NCBI GenBank assembly: GCA_028281215.1
Contig: JANQKH010000357.1
Span: 1-9,978 of the forward strand
Origin: Phycisphaeraceae bacterium
GTDB lineage: Bacteria; Planctomycetota; Phycisphaerae; Phycisphaerales; Phycisphaeraceae
DNA length: 9,978 nt
Reading direction: 5' to 3'
The notes beneath the pieces were generated by a model, which was not told where the DNA came from, did no database searches, and saw only the letters and a list, made by a program, of their open reading frames with translations. This document shows positions 5,468-9,978 of this stretch, piece after piece. The position numbers and the translations under genes were made by a program. Each line of letters begins with the position of its first letter. Position 1 is the first letter of the stretch.

Positions 5468-6421
5468 TCATGCGATGGTTTCGGCGTGAATGGTTGCCGT
5501 CATCGCGTGCGATTCACCGGGTTTCAATGTGATGGCATTTTCTGCGACGTTGGCGGTTTCGATGCAAAGCATGTTCGGCCAGTCGTCGTCACCAAAGTCC
5601 GCCATGTTGGCCGCTTTGTCGATCCAGGGGTTCCAGACGATCGTGGATTGCGAGCCTGTCTTTTCGATCACGATCCGACGCCGGGATGCATCATCATGGA
5701 TGACACACGTCGAGTCGGTGTTGTGGAAGACGCGATCGGTTTCACCGGTGAAGCGAATGGGTTCATTCGGTTGCGATTTGGTTGTGAAGTTGTCGACCTT
5801 GTCGGTGTAGGCGGCGCCTTCGAGGCCGGTGATCGCACATTGATGGATGTCGCCGACGCGGAAATATGAATGCAGCGCCTGTTCGAAGATGAACGGCTCG
5901 GCATCGGCGGGGCCCTTGTGCTTGACCCAGTGTTGCATGGCGAGGGTTTGGCCGTCACCGCTGAGTGTGACAGTCATCGTGGCAACGAAGTGATGCGGCC
6001 AGAGCTTGTGCGTGTTCGGGCTGGACTTGAACGCGAGCACGGTTTGCACAGCGCCGTCGTCGAGTTGGTCGACGGAGCGGAACTTCCAGAACTGATGGCG
6101 TGCGAAGCCATGCATGGGCGCATCGGGGCCGGCGGATTGGGGCACGTTGTCCGCGAACCAGGGGAAGCAGATCGGCACGCCGCCGCGGATGGGTTTGCCC
6201 GGCTCGAACAGGCTGGCGTCACTGACAAACAGCACGGGTTCACCGCCGGCGGGTTGGAAATGGGTGACGTGCGCGGCGTGACGGTAAACGTGGACTTCGC
6301 CGCCGCCCGCGGTCAGCACGGCGCGGAACAGGTCGTTGACGCCGGCCTCGAAACGCACGGCATCATCGATGCCCATGTGTTCGTTGAGTTGTCGCAGGAC
6401 TTTGGCGTCGGAATCGGACAT
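5468..6421 (-). CDS. yeaD: D-hexose-6-phosphate mutarotase (YeaD family)
   Basis: This 317-residue protein belongs to the aldose-1-epimerase superfamily, YeaD branch, which interconverts the alpha and beta anomers of hexose 6-phosphates in the cytoplasm. Visible signatures in order: GGEVHVYRHAAHVTHFQP (40-57), IRGGVPICFPWF (78-89), MHGFAR with His104 (103-108), QALHSYFRVGDI with His184 (181-192), IVWNPW (261-266) and CIETAN with Glu288 (286-291). The two histidines and the glutamate occupy the places of the epimerase catalytic residues. Length is normal and no signal peptide is present. The ATG at 6421 has no Shine-Dalgarno (CCACCC precedes it) but a TACAAT box ends 6 bases upstream, so the mRNA may be leaderless. 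It follows the desulfurase stop by 24 bases and may also receive transcripts from it. Confidence 0.93.
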   Translation of the reverse strand: MSDSDAKVLRQLNEHMGIDDAVRFEAGVNDLFRAVLTAGGGEVHVYRHAAHVTHFQPAGGEPVLFVSDASLFEPGKPIRGGVPICFPWFADNVPQSAGPDAPMHGFARHQFWKFRSVDQLDDGAVQTVLAFKSSPNTHKLWPHHFVATMTVTLSGDGQTLAMQHWVKHKGPADAEPFIFEQALHSYFRVGDIHQCAITGLEGAAYTDKVDNFTTKSQPNEPIRFTGETDRVFHNTDSTCVIHDDASRRRIVIEKTGSQSTIVWNPWIDKAANMADFGDDDWPNMLCIETANVAENAITLKPGESHAMTATIHAETIA

Positions 6422-6427
6422 GGGTGG

Positions 6428-6433
6428 ATTGTA
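6428..6433 (-). promoter_or_regulatory. TACAAT -10 box 6 bases before the mutarotase ATG
   Basis: On the minus strand TACAAT (6433-6428) is followed by CCACCC and then the ATG. Transcription starting 7 bases beyond the box would begin at or next to the A of the start codon. No recognisable -35 lies 17 bases upstream, where the desulfurase gene's last codons are. Confidence 0.45.
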
Positions 6434-6445
6434 GGGAATGGGCGA

Positions 6446-7645
6446 CTAACTTTGAGTTTCGCACGCCGTGGCGGCGTCTTCGGATTGTTTGTCGAGCACG
6501 GCGCGCACCGACTCAATCGTGCGGGCAATCGCCGTGTCGACTTCATCGGCGGTTGTGAATCGACCGACGCTGAACCGCAGCGCACTGAAGGCGACGTCGT
6601 CCGGCAGTTGCAGCGCCCGCAAGACGTGACTGGCTTCGCGACTCGCGCTGGTGCAGGCCGAGCCGGCGCTGACGGCGATGTCCGGCATCGCTTGCATCAC
6701 GTCTTTGCTCTCGGCGCCGACGAAACTGATGTTGCATGTCTGCGGGACACGGTGTTCGCGATCGCCGTTAATCACCGCAGTGTCGAAGGTTTGAAGGAAC
6801 GTGTTTTCCATTTTGTCGCGAAGGACGCGCAAGTGATCGGGTTCGTTGGCCATTTCGAGTCGGCAGACTTCGGCGGCTTGGCCGAGGCCGACAATGCCGG
6901 GCACATTGAGTGTGCCGGAGCGCATGCCCTTTTCGTGTCCGCCGCCGTCGAAGATCGGTTCGAGGCGGACGCGCGGGCCCTTGCGGCGAACGTAGAGAAA
7001 GCCCGCGCCTTTTGGGCCGTAAAACTTATGGGCAGTGCCGCTGAGCAAATCGATGTGCGCGGCGTTGACATCGCAGGGCAGCTTGCCGATGTATTGCGTG
7101 GCGTCCGTGTGAAAGATCACGCCGCGCTCGTGGCAAAGTTGACCGATCGCCGGGGCGTCGTTGATCGTGGCTGTCTCGTTGTTGGCCCACATAATGGTGA
7201 CGAGGATGGTATCGTCGCGGAGGGCGTCGGCGACCTGGTCGGCGGTGATCACGCCGCCAGCGTCTGGGGCGGGGCGAAGCCAGGTGATGTCGTAGCCTTG
7301 TTCGGCGAGTTTGCGACAGGGGTCGATCACGGCCGGGTGTTCTGAAACCGCTGTGATGATGTGTTTGCCTTTGTCCTTGTACCGCTCAGCGACGCCCTTG
7401 ATGGCGAGGTTGTCCGATTCGGTTGCCCCGCTGGTCCAGACGATCTCGCGCGGGTCGGCGGCGATCAGGTCGGCCACCTGTTGCCGGGCGACGTCAACCG
7501 CCTTCGCCGCCGTGCATCCGAACGTGTGCCCACTCGCGGCATTGCCGAACTGGTCACGCAGGAACGGCAACATGGCATCGAGCACGGCGGGGTCGACCGG
7601 CGTGGTCGCGTTGTAGTCGAGGTAGATCGGAGTGCGGGTGGACAT
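6446..7645 (-). CDS. iscS: Cysteine desulfurase, IscS/NifS type
   Basis: This 399-residue PLP enzyme removes sulfur from L-cysteine, giving alanine and an enzyme persulfide that supplies Fe-S cluster assembly and tRNA thiolation. It follows E. coli IscS closely: IYLDYNATTPVDP (7-19), ADPREIVWTSGATESDNLAIKG (63-84), SEH with PLP-stacking His103, HTDATQ with Asp181, AHKFYGPKG with the PLP lysine Lys207, GGGHEKGMRSGT (234-245) and SAGSACTSAS with the sulfur-carrying Cys331, in a group I loop. It ends after AATACETQS and lacks the terminal tail with which IscS binds IscU; no iscU, iscA or iscR is in the window. Start: MSTRTPIYLDY at 7645; a longer frame to 7765 would overlap nuoA and is rejected. 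There is no Shine-Dalgarno, and a TACAAT box sits 7 bases upstream. It is divergent from nuoA. Confidence 0.94.
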   Translation of the reverse strand: MSTRTPIYLDYNATTPVDPAVLDAMLPFLRDQFGNAASGHTFGCTAAKAVDVARQQVADLIAADPREIVWTSGATESDNLAIKGVAERYKDKGKHIITAVSEHPAVIDPCRKLAEQGYDITWLRPAPDAGGVITADQVADALRDDTILVTIMWANNETATINDAPAIGQLCHERGVIFHTDATQYIGKLPCDVNAAHIDLLSGTAHKFYGPKGAGFLYVRRKGPRVRLEPIFDGGGHEKGMRSGTLNVPGIVGLGQAAEVCRLEMANEPDHLRVLRDKMENTFLQTFDTAVINGDREHRVPQTCNISFVGAESKDVMQAMPDIAVSAGSACTSASREASHVLRALQLPDDVAFSALRFSVGRFTTADEVDTAIARTIESVRAVLDKQSEDAATACETQS

Positions 7646-7652
7646 GGAAACT

Positions 7653-7658
7653 ATTGTA
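7653..7658 (-). promoter_or_regulatory. TACAAT -10 box 7 bases before the desulfurase ATG
   Basis: On the minus strand TACAAT (7658-7653) is followed by AGTTTCC and the ATG at 7645. The expected transcription start coincides with the start codon, and no ribosome site is present, which fits a leaderless mRNA. No clear -35 was seen. Confidence 0.5.
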
Positions 7659-7694
7659 GGACGGTCACCGCGGCTAGCGGGATTCGGCTTGGGT

Positions 7695-7723
7695 TTGTTC
7701 ATCAGCGGGTCGTTGACTATCAT
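7695..7723 (+). promoter_or_regulatory. Candidate nuoA promoter
   Basis: TTGTTC (7695-7700) and TATCAT (7718-7723, 5/6) are separated by 17 bases. Transcription would start near 7730, just ahead of the AAGGAG ribosome site (7735-7740). With the TACAAT box at 7653-7658 it makes this 101-base gap a divergent promoter region. Confidence 0.45.
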
Positions 7724-7746
7724 CTGCCGTCCGCAAGGAGCTGACT

Positions 7747-8226
7747 GTGGATCAGGTACTTTCATTCGCGTTATTTATCGGATTCGGCCTCGCGTTCGTG
7801 CTGATCAATCTGACCGTCGGTCGATTGGTGCGCCCGAATCTGCCCAACGAAGAGAAACTGGACATTTACGAGTGCGGCGAACCAACGATCGGCGAAAGCT
7901 GGGTGCAGTTCGATCTGCGCTTTTACATCGTTGCGTTGTTTTACCTGGTGTTCGACGTGGAGGTCGCGCTGATCTATCCGTGGGCGGTGGTGTTCCGCGA
8001 TTTCCCAGCCGAGGCGCTGGTGGTCGGCCTGCCGTTCATCGCCATCGTGGTTGTCGGTTACGCTTACGAGTGGTACGCCGGCAGTCTGGATTGGGTGCGC
8101 AGTTCGATCAACACGAGTTACAAAGGCACATCGGGATCGAACTTGGCGGCCATCGCCCGTCGCGATCCGGAGGCGTTGGAAGACGAGGCCGACGCCGCGG
8201 CCCGCGCGGCAGCCGTGAGTCAGTAA
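7747..8226 (+). CDS. nuoA: NADH-quinone oxidoreductase subunit A
   Basis: NuoA is a small membrane-arm subunit of respiratory complex I, near the quinone site at the junction with the peripheral arm. This 159-residue protein shows the family's three membrane segments (about 4-26, 58-82 and 91-110). It also has the conserved loop DIYECGEPTIGESW (39-52) with its cysteine (Cys43), then FDLRFYIVALFYLVFDVEVALIYPW (55-79) with acidic residues Asp70 and Glu72 in the second helix. The start is GTG at 7747, fixed by AAGGAG six bases upstream. About 35 residues after the third helix, ending in an Ala/Glu/Asp-rich tail, make it longer than many NuoA proteins. Unusually, nuoB does not follow: the next gene, 181 bases on, is a nucleotide kinase, and no other nuo gene is in the window. 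Confidence 0.95.
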   Translation: MDQVLSFALFIGFGLAFVLINLTVGRLVRPNLPNEEKLDIYECGEPTIGESWVQFDLRFYIVALFYLVFDVEVALIYPWAVVFRDFPAEALVVGLPFIAIVVVGYAYEWYAGSLDWVRSSINTSYKGTSGSNLAAIARRDPEALEDEADAAARAAAVSQ

Positions 8227-8269
8227 GTCCTCGCCATCACCCATGTGTTTCGTGGCGTGGGACGATTGG

Positions 8270-8298
8270 TTGCGGAATCAAAGCGATTGCCGAATCAA
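8270..8298 (+). repeat. Short direct repeat ahead of the kinase gene
   Basis: TTGCGGAATCAA (8270-8281) recurs as TTGCCGAATCAA (8287-8298), 11 of 12 identical and offset by 17 bases, in the 181-base gap between nuoA and the kinase gene. It could be a tandem protein site; no good promoter was found there. Confidence 0.3.
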
Positions 8299-8407
8299 GT
8301 CGAAGTATTTTGAGATAGCCGCCCAAGTGGGTGTTCCGATAGATTCTTCAGCCGCAGTGGTTCGTAACCCCTTGGGGCGCGACACCTGTGATCATGACGG
8401 GTTATCC

Positions 8408-9028
8408 ATGACCAATCGCTACAAGACCGTTCTGTTGTTGGGGGCACCCGGCGCCGGCAAGGGTACACAGGGCAACATCCTTGGCACGATCCCGGGTTTC
8501 TACCATTGCTCATGCGGCGATGTCTTTCGGCAGATTGACATCAGCAGCGAACTGGGAAAAATCTTTTACGAATACAGCTCGCGCGGTGAACTGGTGCCGG
8601 ACGACGTGACGGTGAAAATGTGGGCGCAGTCGATTCACGCGCACACCGTGCTCAGCGAATACAAGCCGCACGCCGACCTGCTGATTCTTGACGGTATCCC
8701 GCGCACGGTCGAGCAGGCCAAGCTGATGGAAAAGCACATCGAAGTGCTCAAGATCATCCACCTCTATTGCAACGACGAAGAAGCGATGTTCGAACGACTG
8801 CGCCGCCGTGCGCTCAAGGCCAACCGGTTGGACGACGCCGACGAAAAGGTGATCCGCCATCGTTGGGATGTCTACGAGGCCGAGACGCGGCCGGTGGTGG
8901 ATTATTACCCGAAGGAGTTGTTGTTCGAGGTCAACTCGCTTGGTTCGCCGGCGATGATCCTGCACGACATTCTGGATGTGGTTGCTCCAATTCAGGATCA
9001 GGTGTTTAAGAATCCGTTGCAGGATTAG
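8408..9028 (+). CDS. adk: Adenylate kinase / NMP kinase, short-LID form
   Basis: This 206-residue cytoplasmic P-loop kinase transfers phosphate between ATP and a nucleoside monophosphate, most likely AMP. Visible: P-loop GAPGAGKGT (12-20) with Lys18; SCGDVFR (35-41), the NMP-binding motif; LDGIPRTVEQA (94-104); and FERLRRRALKANRLDD (128-143) with the LID arginines in a short LID without zinc cysteines, then VIRHRWDVYEAETRPVVDYY. Two positions differ from typical adenylate kinases: Cys36 where they have the threonine that helps select adenine, and Ile97 in place of Phe of DGFPRT. Gln103 is kept. Specificity for AMP is therefore probable, not certain. The start at ATG 8408 is chosen because homology begins there; the open frame back to 8243 resembles nothing. 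There is no strong ribosome site; a six-codon frame (ATG 8394) overlaps the start as ATGA. Confidence 0.88.
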   Translation: MTNRYKTVLLLGAPGAGKGTQGNILGTIPGFYHCSCGDVFRQIDISSELGKIFYEYSSRGELVPDDVTVKMWAQSIHAHTVLSEYKPHADLLILDGIPRTVEQAKLMEKHIEVLKIIHLYCNDEEAMFERLRRRALKANRLDDADEKVIRHRWDVYEAETRPVVDYYPKELLFEVNSLGSPAMILHDILDVVAPIQDQVFKNPLQD

Positions 9029-9066
9029 GGATGGTTTGGGGATTGCCCGATCCGTATGCCATTCCG

Positions 9067-9139
9067 TGTGCCAAGGCTGGCTTGTCCAGCCGTGGAGTAA
9101 CACAGAAACCGCACGGCTGGGCAAGCCAGCCATGGCACA
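9067..9139. repeat. 28-bp composite inverted repeat (REP/MITE-like) between adk and tpiA
   Basis: The arms 9067-9094 and 9112-9139 are complementary except for two mismatches and flank a 17-base spacer. Each arm also contains its own small hairpin, GGCTGG-N5-CCAGCC (9075-9091 and 9115-9131). The element can thus fold either as one long stem or as two adjacent hairpins, as in REP/BIME elements. It starts 38 bases after the adk stop and ends 39 bases before the tpiA -10 box. There is no T-run, so simple termination is unlikely, though it may stabilise the 3' end of the adk mRNA. No second copy is in the window. Confidence 0.75.
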
Positions 9140-9178
9140 GCGATTGCAATCCGGTACGGCAGCCATCGCTGAATTTGC

Positions 9179-9184
9179 TACAAT
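9179..9184 (+). promoter_or_regulatory. tpiA: Extended -10 promoter of tpiA
   Basis: TGCTACAAT (9176-9184) is an extended -10 (TG, one base, TACAAT). No good -35 stands 17 bases upstream, which an extended -10 can tolerate. Transcription would start near 9191, leaving a leader of about 28 bases that includes the GGAGA ribosome site. Confidence 0.55.
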
Positions 9185-9218
9185 CTCCGATTCTCACCTG
9201 CTCCCGGAGATTTGACTG

Positions 9219-9978
9219 ATGAGTGGTCGCAAGCCGTACGTCGGCGGTAACTGGAAGATGAATCTGCACGCCGCGGAGGCCGAGGCTCTTGCTGCGGGTC
9301 TTGCGGACAGATTCGCCAAGGCCGATGCGCCTGACGCGGTCGACGTGGTGGTCTTTCCGCCGTTTCCGTATCTGTCGCAGGTTGGTCAAATCATCAAGGA
9401 TTCGCCGATCAAACTCGGCGCCCAGGATTGTTACCCGGCTGAAAACGGCGCGTTCACCGGCGAGGTGAGTTTGTCGCAGTTGCAGGACGTCGGCGTCGAG
9501 GTGATCCTCACCGGTCACAGCGAACGTCGGCATGTCATCGGCGAATCGGATGTTGAAGTGAACGCCAAAACGGTCGCCGCACTGAACGCCGGCCTCGAAG
9601 TGATTCTCTGTGTTGGTGAAAAGATCGAACAGCGCGAAGCCAACCAGACGGATGCGATCAACAGCGCCCAGGTTTCCTACGGGCTTGCGGGCGTGACTGC
9701 CGAGCAGATGAGCAAGGTGACGATCGCATACGAACCGGTGTGGGCGATCGGCACGGGCAAGACGGCGACGCCGGACGACGCCCAGTTGGCGCACAACTTT
9801 ATTCGCCGCGTGATTCAGTTCGGTCTGTTTGAAGGCCGGGCGGACATCGCCGAGAGCGTGCGGATTCAGTATGGCGGCTCGATGAAACCGGGCAACGCAG
9901 CGGACTTGTGCAGCCAGCCGGATGTGGACGGCGGCCTGATCGGCGGGGCGTCGCTGAAGGTGGATGATTTTAGTGCGA
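9219..9978 (+). CDS. tpiA: Triosephosphate isomerase, last few residues beyond the window
   Basis: TpiA interconverts dihydroxyacetone phosphate and glyceraldehyde 3-phosphate in glycolysis and gluconeogenesis, in the cytoplasm, as a TIM-barrel dimer. The 253 visible codons cover almost the whole enzyme (normally about 250-260). Seen: GGNWKMN with Asn11 and Lys13; GAQDCYPAENGAFTGEVS (67-84) in the dimer-interface loop region; LTGHSERR with the electrophile His100; YEPVWAIGTGKTATP (171-185) with the catalytic base Glu172 and the hinged loop 6; YGGSMKP (218-224); and GGLIGGASL (238-246) for phosphate binding. All catalytic residues are present. The ATG at 9219 is preceded by GGAGA with 8 bases between. 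The frame is still open at the right edge, where only the end of the final helix is missing. It lies downstream of adk and has its own promoter. Confidence 0.96.
   Translation, partial: MSGRKPYVGGNWKMNLHAAEAEALAAGLADRFAKADAPDAVDVVVFPPFPYLSQVGQIIKDSPIKLGAQDCYPAENGAFTGEVSLSQLQDVGVEVILTGHSERRHVIGESDVEVNAKTVAALNAGLEVILCVGEKIEQREANQTDAINSAQVSYGLAGVTAEQMSKVTIAYEPVWAIGTGKTATPDDAQLAHNFIRRVIQFGLFEGRADIAESVRIQYGGSMKPGNAADLCSQPDVDGGLIGGASLKVDDFSA

Noticed and set aside
5870..7345. 491-codon plus-strand frame across the mutarotase and desulfurase genes
   Set aside because: It spans two clear minus-strand genes and their intergenic gap, with Gly/Ala/Val-rich low-information sequence. It is a codon-bias artefact.
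7646..7765. 40-codon N-terminal extension of the cysteine desulfurase
   Set aside because: It overlaps the nuoA start and ribosome site, and IscS homology begins exactly at the internal MSTRTPIYLDY.
8243..8407. 55-codon N-terminal extension of the NMP kinase
   Set aside because: The family begins just before the P-loop; the upstream residues resemble no domain and the frame has no ribosome site.
8394..8411. Mini-ORF (ATG, four codons, TGA) overlapping the adk start as ATGA
   Set aside because: Translational coupling is possible, but the frame is tiny, has no ribosome site, and could be chance.

Overview
The window reads as ordinary chromosome of a GC-rich, Gram-negative-type bacterium, most likely a planctomycete of the Phycisphaerae kind. 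This placement is inferred from protein character (a PVC-style membrane-anchored helical protein, a DUF4914-like protein, a lipoprotein with a lipobox), from the weak or absent Shine-Dalgarno sites before several genes, and from dispersed-looking inverted repeats. I could not run a search to confirm it.

Layout. From 1 to 2711 everything is on the minus strand: a small conserved-looking protein with a lysine-rich tail (2355-2711), a 631-residue DUF4914-like protein with a P-loop (332-2227), and the start of a lipoprotein gene that leaves the window at base 1. A well-formed intrinsic terminator lies between the first two, directly ahead of the second gene's ribosome binding site. From 2712 to 3470 is a 759-base stretch with no convincing gene. 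It holds a good promoter overlapped by a 19-bp dyad, and then about 400 bases of probable leader with a 24-bp dyad, a G-quadruplex motif and a hairpin. It runs into a 652-residue membrane-anchored protein (3471-5429, plus strand).

That gene converges on two minus-strand genes, a D-hexose-6-phosphate mutarotase (5468-6421) and an IscS-type cysteine desulfurase (6446-7645). Both have a TACAAT box 6-7 bases before their ATG and no Shine-Dalgarno, so both look leaderless. Divergent from them runs a plus-strand series: a lone nuoA (7747-8226), a short-form adenylate/NMP kinase (8408-9028), a composite inverted repeat (9067-9139), and tpiA (9219 to the right edge, missing only its last few residues).

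How the genes fit together: most of the recognised genes are central housekeeping functions (respiratory complex I, adenylate balance, glycolysis, hexose-phosphate anomer interconversion, sulfur mobilisation). They are scattered rather than arranged in pathway operons; nuoA in particular has no other complex I gene beside it. I see no phage, CRISPR, transposase, rRNA or tRNA. The less explained parts are the DUF4914-like and 652-residue proteins, the attenuator-like terminator, the long leader, the TACAAT promoter pattern and the REP-like repeat.
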